DNA of 64,000 nt from Hydra vulgaris (GCF_038396675.1 NC_088931.1:20924501-20988500); one strand, 5' to 3'. Positions 23,284 through 34,879 are shown, counted from the first letter of the stretch. Numbers and translations: made by a program. Notes: a model not told the origin generated them from the letters alone.

Positions 23284-24203
23284 ATGAGGTAGGTAATCAT
23301 TTTTTTAAGAATTTTTCATCATAATAAATAGATTTGATAAGTAAATTTTATCTTAACATAAGTTCAAAAGAAAAAAATTAATTAACTACAGTGTTGCCAG
23401 CGTTACAAATCATGCGTATTGTTCATTAATAATATATTTGAGCATATCATTTATTTTCAGCATAAATTAGGCACACTTTCAAAAAAATTGACATTTTTGT
23501 AATTAATGAAAAATGCAATCAGAGGAAAAAAAGAAAAAGGTTATAAGGTGTTAATATTAATTAAAATAGTTAACAATTAATTAAGTAAAGATGACTGTTA
23601 TGTAATGACTTTTAAAAGAAACGTTGTGAATACGTTTTATAAAAAACTAGCTTATTAGAACAATCTTTCGGAAACGCATGACAATAATTTTCTGAAATTT
23701 AAATTTTTGTAAAGTAATTGGTTAATTCTATGCATTGGGTTTCTTAAAAAAAGTTTCTTTATGGAAAAAAAAACATATTTATTTAAAAAAGTTTTATTTA
23801 AATTAAAAAAACCGAAAACTCTTAGAATCTTAAACTATATTTTAGGGTTATTAACCCACCTGGTGGCAAAACTAATATTAATATCTATAGAGAAGAGTCA
23901 ATTGATAATTCTCAAGTATTGACGGTTAACAAATGTCAGGAAGAACGAATGAAGTCAAGTATTTTTGATGGAGTTTATGAGTCTAAAAAAGATATTCAAA
24001 CAAATCAAAATGAGATGATTTGTATTGTTGAACAGAAAAAAATCTCTGATGAAGTAGATGACATAAAATGTTGCGAAGAAAAGAAAATAGCAGGAGTACC
24101 AACCATAACAGCTTTAGGTTCAATTTATTCAAACGGAAGACTACCTCACCGAAAAATTTCTCCCCTGTCAGTACGAAATAATCAATCGCATATTTTTGAT
24201 TAA
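23284..24203 (+). CDS. Jupiter/JPT (HN1)-like small protein, two exons
   Basis: Exon 1 contributes only ATGAG (23284-23288), before a GTAGGT donor. The intron is 23289-23845, ending TATTTTAG. Exon 2 is 23846-24203. Splicing gives MRVINPPGGKTNINIYREES and 120 residues in all. The PPGGKTNINI block and the later RMKSSIFDGVYE match the two signatures I know from Jupiter microtubule-associated homologs (PPGG..; SNIFG.PEE). Those proteins are small, disordered and microtubule-associated. The C-terminus (NGRLPHRKISPLS) lacks the second PPGG found in the paralog at 34518. A possible AATAAA lies at 24220-24225. The frame is intact over all codons. Family assignment is inference from short motifs; the alternative is a lineage-specific paralog with changed function. 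Confidence 0.7.
23289..23845 (+). other. Intron of the Jupiter-like gene
   Basis: GT (23289) to AG (23845), phase 2 (ATG AG/G). The same phase and position is predicted for the minus-strand paralog at 34518-34824. Confidence 0.7.
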
Positions 24204-24927
24204 TTCCATGTAAAATAATAATAAAACAACCAACTTTTTATATACACACATACATATATACTGACGCGTATTTGATATGTATATATAAGACATACAAAGC
24301 ATATTCCTTTATAATGCACGGAAAAATGCCTCGTCTGTACGTAAAAAAACAACGCTAACATTTTTACACGATGTGTATATAAATTCTTATATTTACTCAA
24401 AGATTATATTTATTGTATAATATTTACTCAAAGATTATAGTTATTTGTATTATATTAAATTTTTTATGATAAATTATATTAATTAAGCTATAATAAAACT
24501 TAAAATATTTTATGTTATTTTAATTCCAATAATATTTATTTTTATTAAAAACAAATTCAGTGTTTTTAATCTTTGACGTTAACTATTTACCTAAATTTCT
24601 GGTAACGAGTTTTTTTTTTTTTTTTTTTCTAGGTTTACATTTGTTAGTCGTTGTACAACTTAATATTACCAATAATAAAAATAATAATATAAACTTACAA
24701 TGATAGAAAGTATAGCAAATATAAGCAAGGTATCTGAAAGAAGATCACAAGAATCTTGTCGTCAGAACCTTAAATAAGCATTTAACAATAAAAACAAAAA
24801 CAAAAAAATTATTAAACTTTTACAAAATTCGATAGGTCGATAGGTAATACAAAATTGATTAAAGTTTGTTTGACAAGAAGGTTCATTTAAAAAGTAATTA
24901 TTTCTCAAAATATATTTACTGTTTGGT

Positions 24928-26650
24928 CTAAAAGAAAAAATACCAAATATCTTTGAAGAAGGCTAGGGATAAGTTATTTATCCACATATATACAAAACAT
25001 AAGATATTAAATGCATTTAACTCGTATATATTCAGAACTCTAATTTCAATTAAATAATGCTTCGAATGAGAGAAGCGATTTGCAAAATTGTTTGTACGGA
25101 TTTCGCGTTTCTGACGGAGATAAAGACGTTGCAACTTACTTTTTTCTGTACTTCCCCAAGCAATTTTGGCATAATTTAAATAACTATGTATAAATGAGTA
25201 ATAAAGTTGGATTAAGACTTTCTTATTGAGATAGATTCGTAATTTATATTGCATCCCAATGTTTTTTAGAAATTTTTGTGTTTATATAATCAATATGGTA
25301 ATTCCAAGTAATGTTTTCATCAAGATAAATACCTAAAGATTTTGTAACAAAATCCATTTTTATTTCCTTTTGATCGATAAAAATTTGAAGCAGATGGGAG
25401 AAATTGCTTTTTTTGTAATCGAATGAAATAAAACCCATTTTGTTTTATTAGCATTCAAGGTTAACTTATTACACTTGAAGCAATTAGATATATATCTGAG
25501 TTCTTCGTTCACTGTTTTAAAAAGTTCAGCGATATCATAGTTAGAAAGGAATACGTTTGTATAATCTTCATATTGTTCGCTAGTTTTGAAGCTTTATTTA
25601 AGTCATTTATATAAATTAAAAAAAGGAGAGGTCCAAGAATTGAACCTTGTGGGACTCCACAGGCTATATTAAGAAAAGTGGGTTAATAATCATTGTTAAA
25701 TGGTATAAACTGTTTTCGGTCAGGTAGATAACTTTTCAACCGTTTTAAGTTTTTATTTTTTATTTCGTAGTATTTGAGTTTATAAATCAAAATATGGTAA
25801 TTGACCGAATCAAAGGCTTTTGATAGGTCAATAAAAATTCCTAATGTATATTGTGATTTTTCAAATGATTTTGAGATTTCACGTACAAATGGGATAATTC
25901 CATGTTCAGTTGAGTTATCTTTCATGAAACCAAATCGATTAATTTCATGAAACCAAACAGATTATTATCATGAAAATATTTGTATATTCTGTTGGACATA
26001 ATTTTTTCTAGTATTTATAAAATGTGGAGAAAACAGAGATGGGGCGATAATTATTAATTTCAGATTTGTCCCCTTTTTTAAAAATAGGAATAGTTTTTGA
26101 AATTTTTAATTGTCCTGGGAATACTCCTTAATGGATAGAAGCCCTAAAGATTTTAAAAAGAACAACTTTAAGTTGTTCAAAGCAATCTTTTACCACGTTT
26201 CCATTAATTTGATCTGCTCCAATTGCTTTATTCTTTTTAACAGATTTAAAGGCTCTTTCAAACTCATCAAAAATTAATTTGGAAGATAACTTATCTGAAC
26301 AAATGTAATTGACCATGGGTTCTCGATAATCAATAAACAACGATTTGGTCTTTGTTAATATTTGTTAAATTCTTGAGCTATAGTTTTTGTTTCATATATA
26401 CTTTTGTTATCGACTCTAACCATTTGTGGCAGGAAACCGGTGCATAATGTTTTTTTTGCCAATGATTTCTTTTTTTATTTACCACGTGCGCTTTGTGTCG
26501 TTTTTAAATGTATTGAATAATTGGGAAAAATAACTTTTCTTCAGGTTTTTGCGAATTTTTTCAAATAGGTTTTTGCAGTTCTTATAAATTTTATATATAA
26601 CTTTTGTATTATTCTGGATGATTTTTTAAATCCTTTAGTAATCCAGTAGG
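24928..26650 (-). pseudogene. ORF2 of copy 2: reverse transcriptase (broken)
   Basis: From 5' to 3' on the minus strand: WITKGFKKSSRIIQKLY linker, then a block around IGADQINGNVVKDCFEQLK (26340-26128). The catalytic block follows: NSTEHGIIPFVREISKSFEK and FIDLSKAFDSVNYHILIYKL (25925-25683). Then come VTKSLGIYLDENITWNYHID (25438-25244) and a C-terminal block with LNIYELNAFNILCFVYMW (25254-24928). The frames are separated by stops and shifts. Compared with copy 1, this copy keeps more of the thumb and C-terminal region. Confidence 0.85.
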
Positions 26651-26654
26651 CCCG

Positions 26655-27221
26655 TATTCTTATTTTGTCTTTGTATTTCTGCAGATTAAATACTATTGTC
26701 CTCGGTCATTCATCTTTCTTCAATCCAGTGCGGTGGGCACGTTCAATTTCGATATTTTTCAGTTTAAGCTTTTGCTAGAAGTATGTGTGAACTTTTTCTT
26801 CAGAATCCCCCCATGATTCTTGAACATTTTCATCAATTCCATCGATTCGTAGGTTATTTCTGCTTAATCTATCTTCCAGGTTTCGTTGCTTTTCCTTCAT
26901 AAATTTTTCTATATTAGTAAGTTAGAGTTTTTTATCAAGTTGTTTATTGTTGTTATGAATTTTTTTGTCAACTAGTTCTTCGTTGTAGTTTAGACTATCC
27001 TTAATATCTTCCAATTCCTTTGTAAGTTCTTTAATTTTGTTTGCATTCACGTTGTTGTTTAACTCTGCTTTGTCCAATCTGTCGTTAATTATTTTTATAT
27101 TAGCGCCAATAATATCCATAATAGTTTTCTCTTGCTTACGAAACATTTCTTCAGTTTCTTTTTTGAATTCTATAAACATTTCTTTTAATATTTTTATTAT
27201 TTCTGTAAGTGTTACTGCCAT
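26655..27221 (-). pseudogene. ORF1 of copy 2 (coiled-coil)
   Basis: A 99-residue open frame from ATG 27221 (MAVTLTEIIKILKEMFIEFK) is rich in Lys/Glu/Asn heptads. It ends at 26922 and is followed in another frame by SRNNLRIDGIDENVQESW, IEIERAHRTGLKKDE and PRTIVFNLQKYKDK. These match copy 1's ORF1. Truncated by the deletion junction at about 26655. Confidence 0.75.
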
Positions 27222-27317
27222 AGTATATATACGTGATAAAATTAGAAATAAATTTTCTTTAGATTAAACTTGTAAATTTTTCCACATGTAAAGTTTCTTT
27301 TTATTTTTTTAAATCCT

Positions 27318-27686
27318 AAAAGTTTAGGGACATCCATAATCCCCTCCTCCCTTTTTGAACGCATCTATACGCTTTCAACAGTTCTGCGTACATAAATTCA
27401 AACCCAATCTTATACTAACGCATAATTTTTTTTAAACATTAAAAACAAATTTTGTTGTTTGACGTTTCTCAGTTACGTAACATAATATTGATATTTTAAA
27501 CTTGTTAAAATCAATGCTTTTGATAAAAAAAAGAAGTCAAGTTCTGGGAGAGATAGAGAACAAGTAGAGCTAAACCGAGCAGATACTTGCTGTCTTTTAC
27601 CACCATCCCCGCCCTCTATACGAATTTTTACATATTTGGGTACCCCCTGCCTCATAAATGCGTACATACTTATTTGGAGACCCCTA
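27318..27686. mobile_element. Possible small Harbinger-like MITE
   Basis: The left end reads GGGACATCCATAATCCCC and the right end on the other strand reads GGGGTCTCCAAATAAGTATG. This is weakly inverted and resembles the GGGGTCGTCCATAAAG ends of the MITE at 13483. The target duplication is not clean (TTA against TAT). Low confidence. Confidence 0.35.
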
Positions 27687-27689
27687 TTC

Positions 27690-29080
27690 CATTTTCTTCA
27701 CTAGCCTGAAGCGGAATCCACTTGGCCACGCTTACGTTATTTTTCTAACACTTAAGTCCCAGGAATTAATTAGGTAATAAATGATTTTTATCCCCTGCAA
27801 ATAAAATGTTTTTCAAAAGTTAGTTTTGTTTATATTAACCTTTTGATGCTTAGTACGCATTTATTAATATTTTTGGTAAATGTGTGTGTTTTACAACTTT
27901 TTTTTATGGCGTGTGTAAAAAGTTGTATATTTTCATTATTGCAATAAATAATAGTGTGTTTCAGTTCTTCTTTTGTAAGTTGTGTCAAATTTCTATTTAT
28001 TTGCCTTTTTATTACAGTCATTTTTATTGTGTTCTCTTTTTAATTACTCAAACAGTTACACTAAGAGTTAGATTGATAAGTAATCGCATATTATAATCGC
28101 ATAGTCACTATGTCACTACCACATATAATCACATATAATCACATTCCGGTTTGAATGTTGGATGATTTTTTAGAACTATTGTGAAAATGTTATTGATGAA
28201 AGTTTAAAATATTTATAAATAGATAGTTTTTCATTGCTCTAGCGATTTTTTGGTTGATTTAAACATTTATTCATGGAAATTTTTGTTTATTTTTACTTTT
28301 TATATGTTTTTTATTTTTATATCAAAGTTTACTTTAGTTTATATCGCCGTTTAAAAATATATATAATGTACTTTATATAATAAAATAAATAGCAAAAGCA
28401 AGCAGAAGGCATAATGTAGACATATCACTGAGTCCCATTTTAAGAAATGCATTTTTTTTTTTAGGGGTCTCAAGAAGTCCTTACGGTCTTATCACAGAGC
28501 ACCCCAGAAGAGTATTTAATAGAAAGTTCCCGCCTCCCTCCCAACTAGGATTTGGAAAAATCCGGCATTTTTAGAACCGACGAGTCCGAGTCGAGTCTAA
28601 GAATATTTATCGGGTCCGGGTCCAATACATCTTTTTAACTTGCAATTTTAACAATAGCATGAAAGGATTTTTTATTCTCACGCCGATTTTTGAGAATGGA
28701 TTTGGTATACGTTAAGGTAAATAAAACAACTATTAGCCAGTTCAACGTCTAACGTAAATATATTATTCTATACTTTTATTATAATCTTAAACTACCAAAT
28801 AAACTTGACATTAACTTTTTAAAAATATCACATTTTATAAAATGCATGTAAATATACTAGCAAAATTAAACTCAACTCAATTAAAATACTTGCAAGTAAA
28901 AAATAAAACTTTAAAAAAACTTAATGAATTGTCCGATAATCTAGAACGAATTCTTGTACAGAAGTTGGATGCTCAGAAAATGTTTATTCGGAATTTGTTG
29001 ATGTTGGTTTTATCGTCATTAACGCTTGATACAATTTTTCTAAATATACAGTTCTTTTTTTAGTTTTTGAAAATAATAAA
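27690..29080. other. No recognisable gene
   Basis: AT-rich. Open frames at 27830-28021 (minus) and 28842-29063 (plus, 73 residues, Lys/Leu rich) have no motif I recognise. The second could be a small exon, but no splice context supports it. Confidence 0.45.
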
Positions 29081-29282
29081 AATTATTTTTTAATATCAGT
29101 TAATTTATTCACGCAAGTTGGCAAATTTAGACATTTCGCACTTTTTAATATTTTATGTAGTTCTTCCTCCAGTGTTAATGGTAGTGTGTTTCCTGTAGTA
29201 CTTTCCTTATTTTCAGCTGAATGCCCCTGTTCATGAGTGTTTTACTGTTCTTCATCCTCACCAAATAATCTCTTCAGTAAAT

Positions 29283-29648
29283 CTATTGTAAATAATTGTA
29301 TTTTGAAGGCATAGTACCATTTACAAGAGAATCTAATAGCTCTTCTATTTCTTGGTTTTTACGGCTATTTATTTGAGTTTTCATCGCCATTAATAGCTCT
29401 CTACTTAAATTACTATTGGATTCTTTTAATTTTTTTAGCATAAAATCAATTGCTAATCGGGCTGTTGCAAGATTAGCATCGTCTCTGCTAAGAGCTTCAA
29501 CAGTTAATTTAATTGGCTTTAGAGTATTTTCCATTTCATTTAATAATTCAATATTAATATTTTCTATTAAATGTACACTTTCAATATCTTGCAGAGCTTC
29601 TTTAATGATATGAAATAGTTTTAAAAATCTAGATATCATTTCGATCAT
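29283..29648 (-). pseudogene. hAT transposase fragment, C-terminal half
   Basis: A 121-residue frame: MIEMISRFLKLFHIIKEAL, then LLNEMENTLKPIKLTVEALS, LATARLAIDFMLKKL and ELLMAMKTQI. This helical block follows the RWNSM.EM region in BED-type hAT transposases. Further degraded coding-like sequence continues to about 30110 with many stops. A hAT-like end (CAGCGACGGATCTAGGGGCA on the minus strand, about 30774-30813) may be the other terminus of the same element. Confidence 0.65.
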
Positions 29649-30773
29649 TGAATTTCAACGAGTTCTTACGTCTAACATAGCTGAAGGTCATTTCCTAAAA
29701 CTATTTTGATCTTTTCTTTCAAAATATTATTTCTCACAGAAGAACTTCTAAAAAATTTAACAGTTATACGAACACTTTTCATATTTTCTTCTACATTGCC
29801 TAAATTTGTTAATTCAACTTGTCCGTACTCTTCGACGTCACCGTCGCTCTCGTCAGAATAATAATTTTCAAAACTTTGCTATCTCCTACTTTAAAAACAA
29901 TAAAGGCACAAAAGCTGTACTGAAAAAGTTTCCTTTATGCTTAAGTTCTATTATTGTGTTGCTTGTCGCATATTTCTGCTTATAAATACTTTGGTTTAAT
30001 GCTCCGTCAAAACCAATTTTTTTATATATAATTCCAAATTTTTAAATTGCAATTGGATTTTTATCTTGACCACCTTCCGGCATATCAATCAGTTGTTCTA
30101 CTTACAGTGTGATCAAACTTTGAAGAGTACACTTTGCAGAAATCTCAGAAATTTTATTTTTTAGGATAGAATTTTAATATTCCACTGAAATATCGTGCTA
30201 GATAGGATAAATATGTACACTGTGTACAAGAGCTGAGTTTCTGATCATTTGATATAGTTGTATTACAGAGAATTCTAAAGCTGTTGAGTTGAGTTTTTTC
30301 AAACATGTTGTCTTTATCAAACAATAAATAAAAAAACCAACAAACTTCTATATAGTATACAATGACAAAAGCACGTTTCTTAAAATTATATTTATTATTA
30401 ATGATTTTAAAGCTGTATTAAAACAAGTTCTACAAGTAAAAAACTTAAATTTAAGTTTCCCACCATTTTCATTTGTTTTGATATAATAAAATACTTTAAA
30501 AAATGACGGAAAACAAGATTTTTATGGGTTTATTAACATTTTTATTTCTTTAACAACTTCCAATATCGCAGTAATCCCTTTATATTTTAAAAGTACAAAC
30601 GTTAATTAACTGGAATCAGGAATTTTTGGTAAGAAGGGGATGGGGGTGGGGTGAATATTGGAATATTTTTCTATTTGGCACCATATTTACGTCTCCCAAA
30701 ATTTAAAAAAAAAAGGTCATCAATTTCTAAGATCTTTTTAGGACTTTCAGATTCTGGAGGGGGGATGCATTCC

Positions 30774-30813
30774 CCCAATCCCCTGCCCCTAGATCCGTCG
30801 CTGACCGGAACAA
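30774..30813 (-). repeat. hAT-type transposon terminus
   Basis: On the minus strand CAGCGACGGATCTAGGGGCA, followed by a G-rich stretch. This is a typical hAT end style, also seen at 37104-37122 (CAGGGGCGGATCCAGCATG). The partner end was not found. Confidence 0.5.
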
Positions 30814-31299
30814 GCATATTTTCTTGGTACTCGATGGAACATTTTTTTAGCTGATATATAAATCAAAAAATACAATTATTTGCTACTTTATTTTGCAAAA
30901 TTTTTTAGATTTAAACGAAAAAATAAGGTTTTCTTTTTTCTTTTCAGTATATTTGAAATATCGCAAGATTAGAATTATTTTGTTTTATCTCCACAAATCA
31001 AAAATATTTAGTTAGGTCAATTTTTTTTCTTTTTATAGGTAAAATATTTAACTTTTATTAAAAAAAATTAACTTACTATCATTGACATTGCATTTTGTTC
31101 TATCTCCTTAATTCTGATTATAAATTATAGTTATAATGTGCTATCTCCGTTTTATCCAATCAAAAGTTATTTACGTCAAAATTGTAGATGCGTAAGTTTT
31201 TATTACAGAAAAACAACAACAAAACTTTAAAGGTAAAACATGCACATAAAAATTGGACGCAGAATGTGAGAAAGCAGCTAAGACAATCTGATCTGCCGT

Positions 31300-31716
31300 A
31301 TAAAAATAGAAATACATAGCTATCTCAATATAGTATAAGGCAGTACCCACAAATCTAAAATCTACTTACGTCAAAAACACGCTTCAAGACTTGTATACAA
31401 CAAAAACAAATTTACTCATGCTCAACCCTTACTGGAACAAATGAACGCACTAAATATACTTCAAATAAATATTTTTCAAAGTATCCTTTTCATGTTTAAA
31501 TTTAAACTAAGTCTGGTTCCAGAACATTTTACAACACACGTTTTTAAAAACGATATAAATAAATGCAATACAAGAGCGATTTCCTTATTATTTAACAAAT
31601 TAGTTTCCAGAAACGAATCACTATTAAACTTAAACAACGAACACTCTCTAAAAATAAAAAATACATCAAATTGAGCAACTATAAGGAATTTCTTAAAATT
31701 TGAAAAAAAAAAAAAA
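31300..31716 (+). pseudogene. Non-LTR reverse transcriptase C-terminal fragment with poly(A)
   Basis: The frame at 31441-31674 (MNALNILQINIFQSILFMFK...LVPEHF) matches the C-terminal ALNIYELN.FN.LCFM block of the copies at 11246 and 24928. An A run follows at about 31702-31716. 5' truncated, as is usual for non-LTR insertions. Confidence 0.65.
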
Positions 31717-32243
31717 ATGTAACTTAACTTTTAATACAAATCGATAAAAAAATATTAACAACAAGGTATATATGTAACACATACATATATACCACGTATG
31801 CAAGTGATTTTTTATGTGTGTTACACGTTTCTGAAAAAGGTACTCGATGACAAGACGAATTTAAGTCTTCTACGAGCTTCCTATAACTACAAATAAGAAA
31901 GGGAGAATATGTTTCATTCAAGTCTGTAACCAAAAAAAAGATTTAAATTCTTACATAAATACACAACTAAATACACTCAAAATATCAGTGATAAAAAATG
32001 AACACGTATGTTCGTTGATTTTTGGTTTATGGACAACATGCAAAAACTGAACGAATTTAGGAAGAAAACTCATCAAACCATCAATAAAATAGTCAATTTC
32101 CCATCGCCTTATGTTAGTTTTTGATATGTTACCCAGAAAACAGAATAATTTAACAAAAGTTTTGAACCAGGGAATTCTATTTTACAAAAGGTTGACAATA
32201 TCAATAGTCAAATTGATACTTTGTAAAATAGTTAAGAAAAAAA

Positions 32244-32281
32244 GCAATGATCAATCATAGCGAGCTATGATTGATCATTGC
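32244..32281. repeat. Perfect 18-bp-arm palindrome
   Basis: GCAATGATCAATCATAGC, then GA, then its exact reverse complement. It can extrude as a cruciform. A second, looser inverted pair (CTATTTTACAAA / TTTGTAAAATAG, 32177-32232) lies next to it. Confidence 0.9.
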
Positions 32282-32284
32282 TTA

Positions 32285-32500
32285 TATACTTAAAATTATA
32301 TGAATCTGTGTCATACTTTAACAGATCAATGTTGAAATCCCCTAAAATGAATACAGTTTTATTTTATTTTGTTAGGTTTTTGAGTAACGGATTAAGATAG
32401 AATGATAGGAAGTTGTCTAAAGACATTTTTGGATGCCTGTAAACACAACCAACGATAATATTTGATTTTTTTGGATTTATAATTTCAATAAAGATAGATT
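32285..32500 (-). pseudogene. Non-LTR endonuclease fragment
   Basis: The minus strand reads NIIVGCVYRHPKMSLDNFLS, then NKTVFILGDFNIDLLKYDTD. These are the Y+.P and GDFN.DLL motifs of CR1/Jockey-type endonucleases. One stop lies between them. Confidence 0.8.
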
Positions 32501-33045
32501 TATTCAATAAAGATAGAGCTCAAAGCAGTCGCTGCTAAAACATTTAGTCTTCTTGGTGTAATAAGAGCAATTCACGCTCTTCAAAAATATATATATTTTC
32601 TGTCTAAAATTGGATTTCAAACATTTTTCTGCTATTGCAGGCTATTTGAATTTTAAGATTGTTTCCCACATCCAGATAAAGCATCTGTAAATACTGCATT
32701 TTATAAGAGTGTTTTAATGTAATTTATTTTATTGTCAAAATAATGTTTTATATGCTATGTTGTTAAATGGGCTTCTTACTGAAATGTTATACTTTTAATG
32801 GACTAACCAGAAGTGCTGGTTAACTAATTATTCTTTAAGATATCTTTTTATTGTGCAATGTATTTTAGATGTTATGCTTTTAGAACTTATAACTAAAGCT
32901 TTATTTTGTTGTGAAGATCTTGGTACATTTACTTTAGATAATATAATACTTATCTTCTCTGTAGAATTAAATTTTAGACAAAATAGCGTGTTTATATTAT
33001 TTGTTCACTAGTGTAAAATAAGATTTTTTTCTAATGAAACAGATA

Positions 33046-33389
33046 TGAGGCGTTGCGAACGAAAGAGGCACACCAACCAAAATCAAGTTTTGAGTAAGCG
33101 CGAAATTACACTTTTTCCTACCACGTGGTAGAAGAGTTTACACCCCCTCCCCCTCTGTGGTAGTTGTGTTGGTTGCTGTGCCTCTTTCGGACGAACGTTT
33201 TACTGGTTACAAAGTGTTTGTCTTCAGATTTTATCACGTGTAAATAACAAGGGATTTTCAGTCAGATAGACGCCCACTGGCACGTTGATCTTGTGTTATA
33301 TTGTAGATGACAGACTAAAGTAAAAAATGGTTAAAGAAAACGGATTTTCGAAAATTGGTTGGTGTGCTCCTTTCGTTCGCAACGCCTCA
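33046..33389. mobile_element. 344-bp MITE, TA duplication
   Basis: The ends TGAGGCGTTGCGAACGAAAG and the inverse are near perfect over about 37 bp. TA lies on both sides (33044-33045, 33390-33391). A third, internal copy of the GTGCCTCTTTCG end lies near 33178. Non-coding. It sits inside the 30958-33756 element. Confidence 0.85.
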
Positions 33390-33835
33390 TATCTACAGAC
33401 TTCTACTGTACCTTACAGAACTTCAGTTGCCAAATCATCTTGCCCGATATATATATAAAATACTAGCTTGTATTATATTTTTTAACAGAAAATGGAGATA
33501 AAACAAAATAACACCGTATTTTATAAAATAAGTGCGTATTACATTGTTCTATCTCCAAATCAGGGTGTGGTAATTCAGACACCTGCACTTTAATTATTTT
33601 AATACAATTAATATTTTAATAGGAAATTAATACAAATCGGTTTTGTTTGCGTTTTTTATGTTTTTTGATCTGCAGGTCCATTTGAAACTTTGAACTTGAT
33701 TTTCTCGGTTGGGAAAAACATGGAGATAGAACAAAATAATTCTAACCTCGCGATATATAGAATCAAAAGATTATTTTAAAAGTTTTATTTAAATTAAAAT
33801 AATAGTGTATATTTATTAAATTATATTCAAAAACA

Positions 33836-34048
33836 TTAAATTTATTTGATATTATTTAAAAAGGGCACTTAATTTATAAAAAAGTTATTAAAAATATTAA
33901 ATTCATTTGATTTTATTTAAAAAGGGCATTAAATTAAAAAAAAATTAAATTTAAAAAGGTTACAAAAATTAAATTTAAAAAGGTTACAAAAAATATTAAA
34001 TTTATTTGATATTATTTAAAAAGGGCACTTAATTTATAAAAAAGTTGT
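33836..34048. repeat. Direct repeats, AAAAAGGGCACTTAATTTAT type
   Basis: The ~50-base block (ATTTAAAAAGGGCACTTAAT) at about 33838-33890 recurs at about 33998-34048. A related copy lies between them, and TTAAATTTAAAAAGGTTACA occurs twice. Local tandem duplication in AT-rich DNA. Confidence 0.8.
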
Positions 34049-34082
34049 GAGGGGTTTATCGACATTTTTTTGTTATTTTGAG

Positions 34083-34300
34083 TCACTGCGACACTTGTCG
34101 CAGTGCGACGTTTAAAGCCAATTCTCCTTTCAATTCAATTTTAGATAAGTCGGCCTTGCTCGTCAAGGGTATAAACAAAAACTAAAATAAAAAACAAAAC
34201 AAATAACAACAACAACAACAAATAAGTAACTCTTTAATTAAGGTCGCTTACTGGGCCTTGGGGAGGCGAGTACAGTAAAACAAAACAAAACAAAAAAAAA
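34083..34300. other. Unclassified repeat-like stretch
   Basis: Holds the perfect inverted pair CACTGCGAC / GTCGCAGTG (34083-34105), an (AAC)n run (about 34200-34222), and GC-richer segments (GTCGGCCTTGCTCGTCAAGG; CTTACTGGGCCTTGGGGAGG). It resembles a degraded SINE tail but has no tRNA-like head. Confidence 0.35.
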
Positions 34301-34517
34301 CTGTCTGCTTTTTTAAATCTTTAATTAAATAATGGTTGTATAAAACGTCATTTTTACTTTGATAAAAAAAAATATTATTTTCCAAACAACTTAAAAAAAA
34401 AAAAAAAAAAACCATCTGAAATTATTTATCTCATGATAATAAATACAAATTAAAAAAAAATCGTTAAAGCAATATCAATATCCATCCAATATGACCATCC
34501 ATTATTTTATTGTTTAT

Positions 34518-34824
34518 TTAACCAAACAAGTTTATTGATGTTTTTCCACCAGGTGGTGCCATAACCTTAGTGCTCGGTCTTTCTTTCCCTGGGTTTTCCT
34601 CAGCGTGAGCATTTAAAGGAGGAACTTCTTTGCGTGTACTTTGAGTTTGAGAGGTCTCCAATACTTTGGGTTTTTCAGGGACACTTACTACAGGCTCTTC
34701 TGCACTTGCAAATACACTTGAATGATTTCTGAGCGCTTGTCCCTTATTCACAACATGTTCTTCTTGAGGTTCTTCGCCACCAAATATGTTAATATTAGTT
34801 TTCCCACCAGGTGGAGCCATCACT
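34518..34824 (-). CDS. Jupiter/JPT (HN1)-like protein, terminal exon
   Basis: Minus-strand exon with acceptor CACAG at 34829-34825 and the first full codon GTG at 34823. It opens VMAPPGGKTNINIFGGEEP, has a middle NHSSVFASAEEP, and ends VMAPPGGKTSINLFG then stop. A PPGGK repeat at both ends and an SSVF...EEP box between them is the layout of Jupiter homologs. Vertebrate JPT proteins also finish on a PPGGK.S block. The acceptor leaves phase 2, so an upstream ATGAG exon would give MRVMAPPGG, exactly parallel to the plus-strand gene at 23284. I did not find that exon; a 1.7-kb Tc1 element sits just upstream. A start at ATG 34820 is the alternative. AATAAA-type signals follow the stop. Confidence 0.75.
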
Positions 34825-34879
34825 CTGTGCAAATATAATATATAATATAATATATAATATAATATATATATATATATAA

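Larger units (their letters stand above)
24611..27267 (-). mobile_element. Non-LTR retrotransposon (copy 2), endonuclease deleted
   Basis: Same family and orientation as copy 1. A plus-strand T run (24611-24629) marks the poly(A), followed by a 3' region similar to 11005-11110. Reverse transcriptase remnants lie between 24928 and 26650, and ORF1 lies at 26655-27221. At about 26655 the ORF1 sequence passes directly into the post-endonuclease linker (YWITKGFKKSSRI). ORF1's end and the whole endonuclease are missing. Confidence 0.8.
30958..33756. mobile_element. 2.8-kb element with 36-bp inverted ends and repeated ATCTCC motif
   Basis: ATATCGCAAGATTAGAATTA at 30958 onward and its inverted counterpart ending at 33756 match over about 36 bp with three differences. 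A motif of the type GTTYTATCTCC recurs at about 30983, 31095 and 31138. It also occurs at about 33492 (inverted), 33545 and 33722 (inverted). No transposase of its own was found. The interior contains non-LTR fragments and a smaller MITE, so this is probably a non-autonomous element later colonised by others. Confidence 0.6.

Noticed and set aside
34200..34280. (AAC)n-bearing stretch as a SINE
   Set aside because: No tRNA-like head and no second copy seen in this window.
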